Shown one piece after another: positions 49,867 through 59,653 of a stretch of DNA of 64,000 bases (its first letter is position 1; each line of letters starts with the position of its first letter). A program made the position numbers and the translations under genes. Origin of the DNA: Polynucleobacter sp. IMCC 30228 (GTDB lineage: Bacteria > Pseudomonadota > Gammaproteobacteria > Burkholderiales > Burkholderiaceae); NCBI RefSeq assembly GCF_021395205.1, contig NZ_JAJVCS010000001.1, positions 682,001 through 746,000 on the forward strand, read 5' to 3'. Below the pieces are notes generated by a model, which had not been told where the DNA came from, made no database searches, and worked only from the letters and a program-made list of their open reading frames with translations.

Positions 49867-49881
49867 GGAAGAGGCGCATTA
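49850..49881 (+). repeat. Tandem 16-base duplication across the polA stop codon
   Basis: GGGAAGAGGCGCATTA occurs twice in direct succession (49850-49865 and 49866-49881). The polA stop TAG spans the junction; a single copy would end the same protein with TAA. Confidence 0.95.
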
Positions 49882-49926
49882 AGTAGATAGATCAAGATAG
49901 TTGGTAACTAAATTTAAGGAAAGAAA

Positions 49927-50817
49927 ATGCAAAATCAACGGCGGCAATTTATGCAAACTTCAGTAGCTTCTGCTGCTTCAGCAGTTTCAGCTGTATCCAT
50001 CAGTGGTCTGGGTGTCGGTTTTGTGACCGCATCGCAGCCTGTGTTAGCGGCAGCGATTCAAACAGACTTTACGGGGATTGAAGCCAGCGAGCAAACAATT
50101 TTGGTTGCTGGTGCAAAGGTACCGCTCTATGTCGCACGCCCATCTAAATCCTCCGCTCCATTGCCGATTATCATTGTGACTAGTGAAATTTTTGGTGTGC
50201 ATGAGCATATTGCTGATGTGGTGCGGCGCTTTGCCAAGCTGGGATACCTCGCGATTGCGCCAGAATTTTTTGCTCGCGCAGGTGATCCCAATACCTTTGG
50301 TACCGTAGCCGAAATTATGAGTAATATTGTTGCCAAGACGCCGGACGCAGAAGTAATGGCTGATATTAAAGCGGCTATAGCTTGGGCAGGAGCCCATGGT
50401 GGCGATGTGAAGCGAGTTGGTGTTACCGGTTTTTGTTGGGGCGGTCGCATTACCTGGCTCGCCGCTACTTTGCCAGAGGTGCGCGCTGGCGTTGCTTGGT
50501 ACGGGCGCTTAGTCGGTGTACCCACGCCTAATAGTCCGCGTAATCCAGTGGATATTGCTGCTGAATTAAAAGCGCCTGTACTCGGCTTATATGGTGGTGC
50601 AGACACCGGCATTCCTCTCGATACGGTAGAAAAGATGCGTGCTGCTTTAACTACAGCGGCAGCGACAAATGCCGCAGCTAAGGCTTCGCGAATTGAGGTC
50701 TATCCCGATACGCCACATGCCTTTCATGCTGACTATCGTGAGTCGTATCGCGCTGGGCCCGCTACCGATGGGTGGGCCAAATGTTTGGCTTGGTTTAAGC
50801 AAAACGGCGTGGCATGA
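49927..50817 (+). CDS. Exported dienelactone hydrolase family protein
   Basis: An alpha/beta hydrolase of 296 residues. The N-terminus has a twin-arginine pattern (N-Q-R-R-Q-F-M-Q) followed by an alanine/serine-rich hydrophobic run to A-A-A, so Tat export is likely. The catalytic triad matches the family: C170 in G-F-C-W-G-G, D226 in G-G-A-D and H264 in P-H-A-F-H, with E87 (S-E-I-F-G) as the usual helper. The physiological ester or lactone is unknown. An AAGGAAAG site precedes the ATG, and the stop overlaps the ZIP gene. Confidence 0.87.
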   Translation: MQNQRRQFMQTSVASAASAVSAVSISGLGVGFVTASQPVLAAAIQTDFTGIEASEQTILVAGAKVPLYVARPSKSSAPLPIIIVTSEIFGVHEHIADVVRRFAKLGYLAIAPEFFARAGDPNTFGTVAEIMSNIVAKTPDAEVMADIKAAIAWAGAHGGDVKRVGVTGFCWGGRITWLAATLPEVRAGVAWYGRLVGVPTPNSPRNPVDIAAELKAPVLGLYGGADTGIPLDTVEKMRAALTTAAATNAAAKASRIEVYPDTPHAFHADYRESYRAGPATDGWAKCLAWFKQNGVA

Positions 50818-51590
50818 ATGGGTTGAGTACCCTCCAACTCATTATTGCAGTTACTGCTTTAGCGGGTTTAGCCAGCGTTTTAATTGCCGCTAGTTTGTCT
50901 TTAGGTTTTTTAAGCAAGATGATCGACACCATGGTCAGTTTTTCGGTCGGCATTTTATTGGCTACTGCATTTTTGCATTCTTTGCCAGAAGCCTTTGCCA
51001 TGCCAAACAGTAACCCATCTATTTTATTTGCTGCCTTGCTAATGGGCTTGCTCGGGTTTTTTTTGTTAGAAAAAATTGCCTTATTACGGCATAGTCACCA
51101 CCATGAAGGTGATGGGCATCATCATCATCAAGGTCATGATGCGGAAATGGCGGGTAGTAGTGGTTGGACCATTTTGGTGGGCGACGGTTTACACAATTTT
51201 GTCGATGGCGTGCTAATTGCAGCCGCTTTTATGGCGAACATGCAAGTCGGCATTTTTACAGCGCTAGCCATCATTGCTCATGAAATTCCGCAAGAGGTAG
51301 GCGATTTTATTGTCTTGCTCAATGCCGGTTTCTCTAAAGCTCGCGCTTTACTTTATAACTTAATTAGTGGTTCACTCGCAGTGTTAGGCGGGGTCTTAGC
51401 CTACTTTTTTTTAGAGCGTGCACACCATATCATGCCCTACCTTTTGGTGATCGCTTCGAGCAGTTTTATCTATATCGCTGTCAGTGATTTAATTCCGCAA
51501 ATGCATCGCCGTCCATATTGGCGAGAATCCCTACGGCAAATTATGTTAATCGGCTGCGGTATTGGGCTTGTTATTCTGTTGTCGCGATAG
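50814..51590 (+). CDS. ZIP family divalent metal transporter
   Basis: An eight-helix ZIP-family transporter of 258 residues. The metal-site motifs are H-N-F-V-D-G in helix 4 and H-E-I-P-Q-E-V-G-D in helix 5. A histidine-rich cytoplasmic loop (H-S-H-H-H-E-G-D-G-H-H-H-H) lies between helices 3 and 4. Zinc is the usual substrate; iron or manganese cannot be excluded. ATGA overlap with the hydrolase gene shows tight coupling, and its 3' end overlaps sseA on the opposite strand by 20 bases. Confidence 0.92.
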   Translation: MNGLSTLQLIIAVTALAGLASVLIAASLSLGFLSKMIDTMVSFSVGILLATAFLHSLPEAFAMPNSNPSILFAALLMGLLGFFLLEKIALLRHSHHHEGDGHHHHQGHDAEMAGSSGWTILVGDGLHNFVDGVLIAAAFMANMQVGIFTALAIIAHEIPQEVGDFIVLLNAGFSKARALLYNLISGSLAVLGGVLAYFFLERAHHIMPYLLVIASSSFIYIAVSDLIPQMHRRPYWRESLRQIMLIGCGIGLVILLSR

Positions 51591-52422
51591 GTCGCCGCGA
51601 ATCTGCACACCATTCACTCCAACTACCAGCATAGAGTTGGGAGCCTCTTATGCCAGCTACTTCCATGGCTAAGAGATTATGACAAGCAGTGACGCCAGAA
51701 CCGCATTGGTGAATAATACTTTTCGCTGATCTACCAGCCAATAAAATACTAAATTCGCGATACAGTTCATCCGCTGTTTTAAATTGTTTGGCCCGTAAGT
51801 TTTCTTTAAAGCAACGATTAGTGGCGCCTGGAATATGCCCACCCACGGGATCAAGGGTTTCATTTTCCCCACGAAAACGATCGGGTGTACGGGCATCTAA
51901 AACCAGGTGCGCCGCCGCAGATTCTGTATTAGCTAGATTTGCTACAAGCTCATCAACTAGCACTAAATCGCTATACGGTAGGGCACTTGGCATACTTCCT
52001 AAAGCAATGGGTTGGCGTGGCTTGCTGCCAATCGCACCATTCCAAGCGTCGAGACCGCCATCAAGTACTTGTACTTGAGTATGACCAATTGCTCTTAACA
52101 TCCACCAAAGACGACTGGCGAACACTGAGCCCTGATTGTCATAGGCAACAACCTGAAGATTTGACTTAATGCCAAGGCGTTGGCGGGTTTTGGCCCAGAC
52201 CTCAGGAGTAGGTAAGGGATGCCGGCCATTGGTACCAGTTTGCGGACCAGATAAATCCTGATCGAGATCAACATAGATAGCGCCAGGGATGTGACTCATT
52301 TGATACGCTTCACGTCCTGCAGTGGGCTTAGTGAGATCAAAGCGACAATCGCAGAGTAAAACGTCTGCCCCGGTATTGAGTAATTCTTCTAATTGATTGG
52401 CAGTAATTAAGGGTTGGCTCAT
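51571..52422 (-). CDS. sseA: Two-domain sulfurtransferase, SseA-like
   Basis: A tandem rhodanese of 283 residues. The active cysteine is in Q-C-G-S-G-V-T-A-C-H, and C-G-S-G-V-T is the loop of 3-mercaptopyruvate sulfurtransferase rather than thiosulfate sulfurtransferase. The inactive N-terminal domain shows the usual H-I-P-G-A-I-Y-V-D-L segment. I choose the ATG at 52422, which overlaps the Rieske oxygenase stop (ATGA, 52419-52422), over the earlier in-frame codon. Confidence 0.9.
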   Translation of the reverse strand: MSQPLITANQLEELLNTGADVLLCDCRFDLTKPTAGREAYQMSHIPGAIYVDLDQDLSGPQTGTNGRHPLPTPEVWAKTRQRLGIKSNLQVVAYDNQGSVFASRLWWMLRAIGHTQVQVLDGGLDAWNGAIGSKPRQPIALGSMPSALPYSDLVLVDELVANLANTESAAAHLVLDARTPDRFRGENETLDPVGGHIPGATNRCFKENLRAKQFKTADELYREFSILLAGRSAKSIIHQCGSGVTACHNLLAMEVAGIRGSQLYAGSWSEWCADSRRPIATTE

Positions 52423-53528
52423 GTTGGATTCTCCAAATTCATAGTCCGGCGGTACCATTCGTGAAAGTGTTGCATGCCATCTTCCATCGGGCTTTGATAG
52501 GGCCCAACCTCATTTATTCCGCGCGCCATTAAAGCCGCGCGACCTGCATCCATACGCTCAGCAATTTCGTCATCTTCAAGGCAGGTTTCCATATAGGCGG
52601 CGCGTTCAGCAGTAACAAATTCACGCTCGAATAAAGCAATTTCTTCGGGATAATAAAACTCGACAATATTGCGCGTGCGCTGAGGTCCAAGCGGTTGTAG
52701 GGTGGAAATACACAACACACCCGGATACCATTCAACCATCACGTTGGGAAAGTAAGTAAGCCAAATTGCTCCATATTGCGGCAACTTACCGTGGTGATAG
52801 CGCAAGACCGCTTCATGCCAGTCGCGGTAAGTTTGAGTGCCAGGAGTGCTGAGATTTTTATGAATACCAACAGTTTGTACGCTATGCCAATCACCAAATT
52901 CCCATTGCAAATTTTCACAAGCAACAAATTTTCCAAGCCCTGGATGAAACGGGGCTACATGGTAATCTTCAAGGTAAACCTCGATAAAGGTTTTCCAGTT
53001 GTAATTACATTCGTGTACCTCAACATGATCGAGCAGGTAGCCGCTGAAATCGAGATCAGCAGCGACGCCAAGACGGCCTAAATCGGCATGCACATCGCGT
53101 GGCCCTTCAAACAACAAGCCCTGCCAATTTTGCAAGGGTGATTTACCTAAGTGTAAACACGGCTTATTTTCAAAATGGGGTGCGCCTAAAAGCTCACCCT
53201 CTAAATCGTAAGTCCAGCGGTGCAAGGGGCATACGATCGACTCTACTCGACCTGCACCATTGAGCATCAGCGCTTGGCGATGGCGACAAACATTTGAAAG
53301 AAGTTCAACGCCATTAGCATTCCGCACTAACAAGCGACCTTCATTTTCAGCCCGTAAGGTTTGATACGAGCCTAGCTCGGGCACCATTAATTCGTGACCT
53401 ACATATGCAGGCCCTTGCTTAAATAGCAAGTCGATTTCACGTTGATATAAATCAAGGTCAAAATAGGCCGTTACAGGCAATTGCAGTTTGGACGGCGCAA
53501 GTTGCTGCGCGGTAGCCAGATTAGTCAT
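52419..53528 (-). CDS. Rieske-type aromatic ring-hydroxylating oxygenase alpha subunit-like protein
   Basis: A 369-residue Rieske non-heme iron oxygenase. The [2Fe-2S] ligands are C81-x-H83 (N-V-C-R-H-R) and C100-x2-H103 (C-P-L-H-R-W). The mononuclear iron histidines are H190 and H195 in E-D-Y-H-V-A-P-F-H-P-G. The substrate is unknown; no reductase, ferredoxin or beta subunit is adjacent. The gene overlaps sseA and is divergent from xseB-ispA-dxs. The start at 53528 is a choice; GTG at 53537 is in frame. Confidence 0.88.
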   Translation of the reverse strand: MTNLATAQQLAPSKLQLPVTAYFDLDLYQREIDLLFKQGPAYVGHELMVPELGSYQTLRAENEGRLLVRNANGVELLSNVCRHRQALMLNGAGRVESIVCPLHRWTYDLEGELLGAPHFENKPCLHLGKSPLQNWQGLLFEGPRDVHADLGRLGVAADLDFSGYLLDHVEVHECNYNWKTFIEVYLEDYHVAPFHPGLGKFVACENLQWEFGDWHSVQTVGIHKNLSTPGTQTYRDWHEAVLRYHHGKLPQYGAIWLTYFPNVMVEWYPGVLCISTLQPLGPQRTRNIVEFYYPEEIALFEREFVTAERAAYMETCLEDDEIAERMDAGRAALMARGINEVGPYQSPMEDGMQHFHEWYRRTMNLENPT

Positions 53529-53711
53529 TCTCCCCACCCCCGAAAAAGTCAGCCGAAGCTAAGCGGAACAACCAATCCAACCATCGACGAATCGATATTG
53601 GAAAGGAAGGCATGGATTATACCTACGACTTTAGGGGCTTTGGTTTGGTTTACCTTTAAGATGGGGGTTTATTCACCATTATTTGCCTTATTTCATCAAG
53701 GGGAGCAAGTT

Positions 53712-53945
53712 ATGCCTGCTAAAAAACCGGCTCATGCAAGTGCAGCATTGCAGAGTCCAATTGATCCCAATTTGCGCTACGAACAGGCCTTGAAAGATTT
53801 AGAAAAACTCATTGCCGATATGGAGTCTGGCAAGCTTTCTTTAGAGGAAACCTTGTTGGCTTATCAACGGGGTGCCGCTCTTCTTAAGCATTGTCAAGCT
53901 GTCTTGACGCAGGTAGAGCAGCAGGTGCGGGTTTTTGAGGACTAG
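53712..53945 (+). CDS. xseB: Exodeoxyribonuclease VII small subunit
   Basis: A 77-residue helical small subunit of exonuclease VII. The core Y-E-Q-A-L-K-D-L-E-K-L-I-A-D-M-E-S-G, then L-S-L-E-E, is typical. The ATG at 53712 follows an AGGGGAG site 8 bases away; the reading frame continues upstream to 53481 but that part has no family match and runs antisense into the Rieske gene. It heads the xseB-ispA-dxs run. Confidence 0.93.
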   Translation: MPAKKPAHASAALQSPIDPNLRYEQALKDLEKLIADMESGKLSLEETLLAYQRGAALLKHCQAVLTQVEQQVRVFED

Positions 53946-53956
53946 AAACGAGTCGC

Positions 53957-54880
53957 ATGAACCCATTTAATTTCGAGGCGTGGGTACAAACATACTCGGC
54001 TCGTGCTGAAGCAACACTAGTACAGCATTTAGTGGTTGCTCAAACCGTGCCACAGCGTTTACATGAAGCGATGCTATACGCCAGCTTAGGGGGTGGCAAG
54101 CGCATGCGACCACTATTGGTCTATGCTGCTGGTGAACTTGGCAAGCCTAGCGCGAGTGCAAGCGGGACTCAAGCCAATAGCGAACGCGCAAATCTGCTCG
54201 ATGTTGCAGCTGCAGCGATTGAAATGATGCATGCCTATTCTTTAGTGCACGATGACTTGCCCTGTATGGATGACGATGATTTACGTCGGGGCCGACCTAC
54301 AGTGCATAAAGCTTTTGATGAGCCTACCGCTCTTCTAGTGGGTGATGCTTTGCAAACCCGCGCTTTTGAAATATTGGCTCAAGCACCTGGCGATTGCGAG
54401 ATGCGTCTGGCGTTAATTACTAGCTTAGCTAGTGCAGCTGGATCGCGCGGCATGGCTGGTGGACAAGCAATTGATTTAGATAGTATTGGCGCTAAACTCG
54501 ATTTAGCGGGTTTACAGAATATGCATCAAATGAAAACGGGCGCATTACTTATTTGCGCGGTACAAATGGGGGGATTGGTTGCAAATTTATCTCAAGCTGA
54601 AATGGGTGCTTTGACGACATTCTCTAGCGCCTTGGGTTTAGCTTTTCAAATAGTTGATGACGTGCTTGATGCCACCGCAGATAGTCAAACCCTTGGTAAA
54701 ACGGCTGGTAAAGATGCTGCGAACGATAAGCCGACCTATGTAACCCTGATGGGTTTAGACTACGCTCAAAGACAGGCTCAAGAGCTGCACCAACAAGCTT
54801 TAGCAAGTATTGATGCTTTCGGCTCGGCAGCAGATGCTTTACGTGGCTTGGCTGAATTCGTTGTAAATCGTAGAAAATAG
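53957..54880 (+). CDS. ispA: Polyprenyl (farnesyl) diphosphate synthase
   Basis: Condenses IPP with allylic diphosphates to give geranyl and farnesyl diphosphate. The 307-residue protein has G-G-G-K-R-M-R-P, the first Asp-rich motif [10 protein letters not shown] and the second D-D-V-L-D-A-T. The residues before the first motif (H-A-Y-S-L-V-H) fit a short-chain FPP synthase. It lies 11 bases after xseB and 4 bases before dxs. Confidence 0.95.
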   Translation: MNPFNFEAWVQTYSARAEATLVQHLVVAQTVPQRLHEAMLYASLGGGKRMRPLLVYAAGELGKPSASASGTQANSERANLLDVAAAAIEMMHAYSLVHDDLPCMDDDDLRRGRPTVHKAFDEPTALLVGDALQTRAFEILAQAPGDCEMRLALITSLASAAGSRGMAGGQAIDLDSIGAKLDLAGLQNMHQMKTGALLICAVQMGGLVANLSQAEMGALTTFSSALGLAFQIVDDVLDATADSQTLGKTAGKDAANDKPTYVTLMGLDYAQRQAQELHQQALASIDAFGSAADALRGLAEFVVNRRK

Positions 54881-54884
54881 ACTA

Positions 54885-56807
54885 ATGAAGATGATTTTGC
54901 CCACTATTAATGACCCCAGCGACCTGAGAAAATTGTCGCGCGAAGAACTGCCCCTAATAGCCGAGGAATTACGGCAATTTATTGTTGAGTCAGTCTCTAA
55001 AACAGGCGGACATTTTTCATCTAATTTGGGCGCAGTTGAGTTAACCGTAGCGTTGCATTATGTTTTTAATACTCCCGAAGATCGCTTGGTATGGGATGTG
55101 GGTCATCAAAGTTATCCCCATAAAATTTTAACGGGGCGCCGTGAGCGCATGCATTCATTGCGGCAGTTTAGTGGCCTATCGGGTTTTCCTCGGCGCGCTG
55201 AGAGTCACTACGATACCTTTGGCACTGGCCACTCTTCCACTAGCATTTCTGCTGCTATTGGCATGGCAAGGGCAGCGCAAACCAAAGGTGAAAAGCGCGT
55301 GGTAGTCGCGGTAATCGGCGATGGCGCAATGAGTGCAGGCATGGCCTATGAAGCGATGAACAATGCTGGTATTTATGAAGATTTACCCTTGATCGTGATT
55401 TTGAACGATAACGATATGTCGATTTCACCAGCAGTTGGCGCTTTAAATCGATATCTAGCGCGCCTTCTCAGCGGCCAATTTTATTCAGCTACAAAAAAGG
55501 GTATTGATCGCGCGCTTTCATCAATGGCGCCACCTTTACGGCAATTTGCCAAGCGACTAGAAGATCACGCTAAGGGAATGGTTTCTCCCTCGACAATTTT
55601 TGAAGAATTTGGCTTTACCTATTTCGGCCCAATTGATGGACATGATTTAGATACCTTATTACCGATGTTACAAAATCTGCGACGCTTAGCCCTAGAGGGC
55701 GGCGGCCCACAGTTTTTGCACGTGATTACGCGCAAAGGTCAAGGCTATGAATTGGCCGAGGCCGACCCCGTGATGTATCACGGCCCAGGAAAATTTAATC
55801 ATGAAGAGGGCATTAAGCCGGCTGCGGTAGGCAAGCAAACCTTTACCCAAGTATTTGGTGAATGGCTCTGCGATATGGCTGAGGCTGACTCGCGCTTAGT
55901 GGGTATTACGCCAGCGATGCGCGAGGGCTCGGGCTTAGTTGAATTTGAAAAACGCTTTCCATTGCGCTATTACGACGTGGGCATTGCTGAGCAACATTCG
56001 GTTACCTTCGCTGCTGGTATGGCATGCGAAGGACTGAAACCGGTGGTAGCAATTTACTCAACCTTTTTACAACGGGCCTATGACCAGTTGATTCATGATG
56101 TTGCCATTCAAGATTTACCAGTCGTGTTTGCTTTAGACCGAGCAGGTTTAGTGGGTGCAGATGGTGCGACTCATGCGGGGGCGTACGACATTCCATTTTT
56201 ACGCTGTATTCCGAACATGCTCATCATGACACCTGCTGACGAAGCCGAGTGCCGTGACTTACTAACAACGGCTTTTCATCAACCTCATCCTAGTGCCGTG
56301 CGTTATCCAAGAGGCGCTGGTGTCGGGCGTACGCCGCCGCAAGAGTTGCGTAGCTTGCCTTTGGGTAAGGGCGAGATTCGTCGGCAAACTGGCGCAGCAG
56401 TTGGTAATCGGCTCGCAATTTTGAGTTTTGGTACGTTGCTGTATCCAGCCCTGACAGCCGCAGAAGACTGTGATGCAACTGTAGTGAATATGCGTTTTGT
56501 CAAACCTCTAGATACTGAATTATTAAAAAAAGTCGCACTTGAGCATGATTTTCTGGTCACACTTGAAGATGGTTCAATTCAGGGGGGCGCAGGTAGCGCT
56601 TGCTTAGAGGCCTTAACCGCCATGGCAATCAATAAACCCTTATTGCAACTAGGCCTACCAGATGAATTTATTGAGCATGGCGACTATAACTTGTTAATGG
56701 CGAAGTGTGGCCTTGATGCAGCAGGCATTGGCGCAGCTATTGCCAAGCGCTTTCCCAGTGCCATTAGGGCACAAATTCAGCCATTGGCACAGTCGCTTAG
56801 TAAGTAA
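54885..56807 (+). CDS. dxs: 1-deoxy-D-xylulose-5-phosphate synthase
   Basis: First enzyme of the MEP pathway, joining pyruvate and glyceraldehyde-3-phosphate. The 640-residue transketolase-like protein shows the thiamine-diphosphate motif [16 protein letters not shown], the E-Q-H segment ([11 protein letters not shown]) and [15 protein letters not shown]. Clustering with ispA feeds its product towards isoprenoids. Confidence 0.98.
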   Translation: MKMILPTINDPSDLRKLSREELPLIAEELRQFIVESVSKTGGHFSSNLGAVELTVALHYVFNTPEDRLVWDVGHQSYPHKILTGRRERMHSLRQFSGLSGFPRRAESHYDTFGTGHSSTSISAAIGMARAAQTKGEKRVVVAVIGDGAMSAGMAYEAMNNAGIYEDLPLIVILNDNDMSISPAVGALNRYLARLLSGQFYSATKKGIDRALSSMAPPLRQFAKRLEDHAKGMVSPSTIFEEFGFTYFGPIDGHDLDTLLPMLQNLRRLALEGGGPQFLHVITRKGQGYELAEADPVMYHGPGKFNHEEGIKPAAVGKQTFTQVFGEWLCDMAEADSRLVGITPAMREGSGLVEFEKRFPLRYYDVGIAEQHSVTFAAGMACEGLKPVVAIYSTFLQRAYDQLIHDVAIQDLPVVFALDRAGLVGADGATHAGAYDIPFLRCIPNMLIMTPADEAECRDLLTTAFHQPHPSAVRYPRGAGVGRTPPQELRSLPLGKGEIRRQTGAAVGNRLAILSFGTLLYPALTAAEDCDATVVNMRFVKPLDTELLKKVALEHDFLVTLEDGSIQGGAGSACLEALTAMAINKPLLQLGLPDEFIEHGDYNLLMAKCGLDAAGIGAAIAKRFPSAIRAQIQPLAQSLSK

Positions 56808-56856
56808 TCTGACGCCAGAGATGGCAAAGAACCCAATTTTCCTTGAAAATAGTGCA

Positions 56857-57714
56857 ATGAATGATTTAAACCTCTCTTTCCTCAAAAATCGCACCATGCC
56901 TGATGTGCAGTCAACTGCTGATGAGCGGGCGATGCCGATTGAGCAAGTTGGCATTCGGGGAATTCGCCATCCCTTAACGATTCGTACTGCTAGCGGCACC
57001 TTTCCTACTGTGGGAAACTTTACGATGAGCGTCGCGTTGCCAGCTGCTAGTAAGGGCACGCATATGTCACGTTTTATTGCGCTCTTACAAACCCAAAATA
57101 CCGCGATGGATAGTAGCGCGTTAGTAACGATGACGCAGCAAATGTTACCGTTATTACAAGCCGAACAAGGCATGATTCAATTTACCTATACGCACTTTGT
57201 ACAAAAACAAGCACCCGTTTCTGCCGTTGAGAGTCTGATGGATTATGAGGTGACGTGGACTGCACAAATCCAAAAAAATCAGTTGGGTACGCAAGCGGGC
57301 GCAGTAACCACGACTTTAATATTGCATGTCATCGTGCCAGTGATGAGCTTATGTCCGTGCTCAAAAGAAATTTCCGATTATGGTGCTCATAATCAACGCT
57401 CGCATGTCACCATGACAGTGGCACTAGATCCGCAAGCCATCATGACAGTAGAAGAGTTAATTACGATCGCCGAGACCGAGGCCTCGAGTGAGTTGTGGGG
57501 TTTATTAAAACGTCCTGATGAAAAGTGGGTCACCGAGCACGCTTACGATAATCCGAAATTTGTAGAAGACCTAGTTCGTGATGTGGCTGGGCGTTTGCAA
57601 CAAGATGCGCGCATACGTGGTTTCACTGTCGACGCAGAAAATTTTGAATCGATTCACAATCACAGCGCTTTTGCCCGCATTACTTGTGTTGGGCCAAGTC
57701 CCAGCGCGGCTTAA
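56857..57714 (+). CDS. folE2: GTP cyclohydrolase I type 2 (FolE2)
   Basis: Zinc-independent-type GTP cyclohydrolase that starts folate synthesis. The catalytic Cys is in [21 protein letters not shown] choose the ATG at 56857 because M-N-D-L-N begins the family-typical N-terminus before M-P-D-V-Q-S; an ATG at 56821 is also in frame, and the open frame further back overlaps dxs. GAAAAT ends 6 bases before 56857, so it may also be leaderless. The last 35 bases overlap tsaD. Confidence 0.94.
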   Translation: MNDLNLSFLKNRTMPDVQSTADERAMPIEQVGIRGIRHPLTIRTASGTFPTVGNFTMSVALPAASKGTHMSRFIALLQTQNTAMDSSALVTMTQQMLPLLQAEQGMIQFTYTHFVQKQAPVSAVESLMDYEVTWTAQIQKNQLGTQAGAVTTTLILHVIVPVMSLCPCSKEISDYGAHNQRSHVTMTVALDPQAIMTVEELITIAETEASSELWGLLKRPDEKWVTEHAYDNPKFVEDLVRDVAGRLQQDARIRGFTVDAENFESIHNHSAFARITCVGPSPSAA

Positions 57715-58759
57715 CGTTAAAGGCTCCAGCAAGGTCAGTTTGCGTTTCTGAGTGGGGCTGAGTGAGTAAGCGCATTGCGCCAGCAAAAGCAATCATCACG
57801 CCGTTATCAGTGCAAAGCTCAAGGGGGGGATAGAAAACTTGAAATTGCTGGTCCTTTGCTGCCGTCTGCAGAGCCATGCGCAGTTGGATGTTCGCGGCCA
57901 CTCCGCCAGCTAAGACCAAATCACGACAGTTTGTTAACTCCATTGCTTTGGCAGTTTTACTAACCAAGACGCTGACTGCCGCTTCCACAAACGCATGCGC
58001 TAAGTCAGCCCGAAAGTCGTCTGCAGCAGTTGCACTTGCAAATTGTGAATGTTGTTTTATTTGATTAAGTACTGCAGTTTTAAGTCCTGAAAATGAAAAA
58101 TCTAAATCACCTGAATGAAGCATGGGGCGCGGCAAGTTAAAGCGACCCGCTTTACCTAGTGTGGCTAATTTAGATACTGCAGCTCCCCCGGGGTACTCTA
58201 ATCCTAAAAGAGTGGCTGTTTTATCAAAAGCTTCACCAACAGCATCATCGAGAGTTTCGCCTAGAAGTTCGTATTGCCCCACGGCTTTAACCCACATTAA
58301 TTGAGTGTGCCCACCCGAAACTAAGAGGGCTACGAAGGGAAAGTTTGGTACGCCATCACTAGCGGCGCCCAAAAGAGGGGAAAGTAAGTGGCCCTCTAAA
58401 TGGTGGATGCCTAATGCCGGCTTTTGTAGTGCCTGTGCTAGCGATTGACCAAAGGCGCTGCCCACTAAAAGTGCCCCCGCTAAGCCAGGCCCTTGGGTAT
58501 ATGCCACAGCGTCTATGGCCTTTAAATCTAGCTTAGCCTGCTCTAGGGCTAGTTCTAGAAGGGGCAAAATACGCCGAATATGGTCGCGCGAGGCTAGTTC
58601 AGGCACTACCCCACCATAATCTCGGTGCATGGCAATTTGGGAATGCAGCGCTTGCCCCATAATGCCTAGCGCCGCGGGGAGCCCGGCTTCGAGGGGGGCC
58701 GTGTCATAGACGGCTAGACCCGTTTCATCACAAGAGGTTTCGATACCCAAAACAATCAT
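57680..58759 (-). CDS. tsaD: tRNA N6-adenosine threonylcarbamoyltransferase TsaD
   Basis: Makes the t6A modification at position 37 of ANN-decoding tRNAs. The 359-residue ASKHA-fold protein begins [14 protein letters not shown]; the metal histidines are H120 and H124 in G-I-H-H-L-E-G-H. The C-terminal L-A-G-G-V-A-A-N and [12 protein letters not shown] segments are intact. It is divergent from rpsU, an order conserved across proteobacteria. Confidence 0.97.
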   Translation of the reverse strand: MIVLGIETSCDETGLAVYDTAPLEAGLPAALGIMGQALHSQIAMHRDYGGVVPELASRDHIRRILPLLELALEQAKLDLKAIDAVAYTQGPGLAGALLVGSAFGQSLAQALQKPALGIHHLEGHLLSPLLGAASDGVPNFPFVALLVSGGHTQLMWVKAVGQYELLGETLDDAVGEAFDKTATLLGLEYPGGAAVSKLATLGKAGRFNLPRPMLHSGDLDFSFSGLKTAVLNQIKQHSQFASATAADDFRADLAHAFVEAAVSVLVSKTAKAMELTNCRDLVLAGGVAANIQLRMALQTAAKDQQFQVFYPPLELCTDNGVMIAFAGAMRLLTQPHSETQTDLAGAFNVKPRWDLAQHK

Positions 58760-58774
58760 TTTTATGCCTAGTCG

Positions 58775-58783
58775 TGCTAGAAT
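58775..58783 (+). promoter_or_regulatory. Predicted extended -10 of rpsU
   Basis: TGC-TAGAAT, an extended -10 with TAGAAT at 58778-58783 (5 of 6 matches). Transcription would start near 58790, about 46 bases before the rpsU ATG. No good -35; that position falls at the tsaD start codon. Confidence 0.4.
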
Positions 58784-58835
58784 CCGTGATTCTGTAAATT
58801 TTCAATCATTTTCGAGCATAAACGAGTTAAACAGC

Positions 58836-59048
58836 ATGACAACAGTCCGCCTCCGCGAAAACGAGCCATTTGAAGTGGCATTGCGCCGTTTTAAGCGCAC
58901 CATTGAGAAAAATGGCCTCTTAACCGATTTACGCGCACGCGAATTTTACGAAAAGCCTACGGCTGAGCGTAAGCGCAAAAAAGCCGCCGCCGCTAAACGC
59001 CATTACAAGCGTTTGCGCAGTCAAATGTTGCCCAAGAAGCTGTTCTAA
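58836..59048 (+). CDS. rpsU: 30S ribosomal protein S21
   Basis: A 70-residue S21 that begins [20 protein letters not shown] and ends with an Arg/Lys-rich tail. The frame is open back to 58764, but those 24 residues do not match S21. It leads the macromolecular synthesis operon and is followed by a terminator before yqeY. Confidence 0.97.
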   Translation: MTTVRLRENEPFEVALRRFKRTIEKNGLLTDLRAREFYEKPTAERKRKKAAAAKRHYKRLRSQMLPKKLF

Positions 59049-59102
59049 TAAGTCTTTATTCATCCATTTATTTGCTGAGTTAATTTTTCAAGTCGATGTT
59101 TT

Positions 59103-59135
59103 AAGCCCGCTGACGGTCATACGCAGCGGGTTTTT
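59103..59135 (+). terminator. Terminator between rpsU and yqeY
   Basis: CCCGCTG (59106-59112) pairs with CAGCGGG (59124-59130), 11-base loop, followed by TTTTTG. It lies 55 bases after rpsU, comparable to the internal terminator after rpsU in the E. coli operon, and would reduce read-through into dnaG and rpoD. Confidence 0.85.
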
Positions 59136-59189
59136 GCTTTGTAGTGCACTGGTATTACTATATTCATAGGTATTTAGGAGAGTGACAGC

Positions 59190-59639
59190 ATGAGCCTTAA
59201 AGAACAAATTACCGAAGATATGAAAAACGCGATGCGGGCTAAAGAAACGGCTCGCTTAAATACTATCCGTCTTTTATTGGCAGCCATTAAACAGCGTGAA
59301 GTCGATGAGCGCGTCGTCGTTGATGATGCTGGAGTGGTGGCAATAGTGGAAAAATTAATCAAGCAAAGAAAAGATTCGATTGAACAGTTTCAAAAAGCGG
59401 GTCGCTCTGATTTGGTAGCAATAGAGGCGTTGGAGCAAACAATTTTGCAAGGCTATATGCCAGCTCAATTATCAACTGATGAAGTGACGGCAATTGTTCG
59501 AGCCACAATTGCCCAACTAAACGCCAGCAGTCCGCAAGAAATGGGCAAGGTGATAAGTGCACTCAAACCGCAATTAGCCGGTAAGGCTGATATGGGTGCA
59601 GTTTCGGCAATGGTAAAGGTCGCCTTAAATCCATCATGA
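59190..59639 (+). CDS. GatB/YqeY domain protein
   Basis: A 149-residue YqeY protein. It resembles the tRNA-binding tail domain of GatB, but its own function is not established. It starts M-S-L-K-E-Q-I-T-E-D-M-K-N-A-M and has the family R-L-N-T-I-R-L-L-L-A-A-I-K segment. An AGGAGAG site precedes the ATG. It lies between rpsU and dnaG, the usual place in this group. Confidence 0.92.
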   Translation: MSLKEQITEDMKNAMRAKETARLNTIRLLLAAIKQREVDERVVVDDAGVVAIVEKLIKQRKDSIEQFQKAGRSDLVAIEALEQTILQGYMPAQLSTDEVTAIVRATIAQLNASSPQEMGKVISALKPQLAGKADMGAVSAMVKVALNPS

Positions 59640-59653
59640 CCCTAGGCTAAACC

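Noticed and set aside
53481..53711. Upstream extension of xseB to 154 residues
   Set aside because: The extra residues match nothing in XseB, run antisense to the Rieske gene, and a strong AGGGGAG site marks the ATG at 53712.
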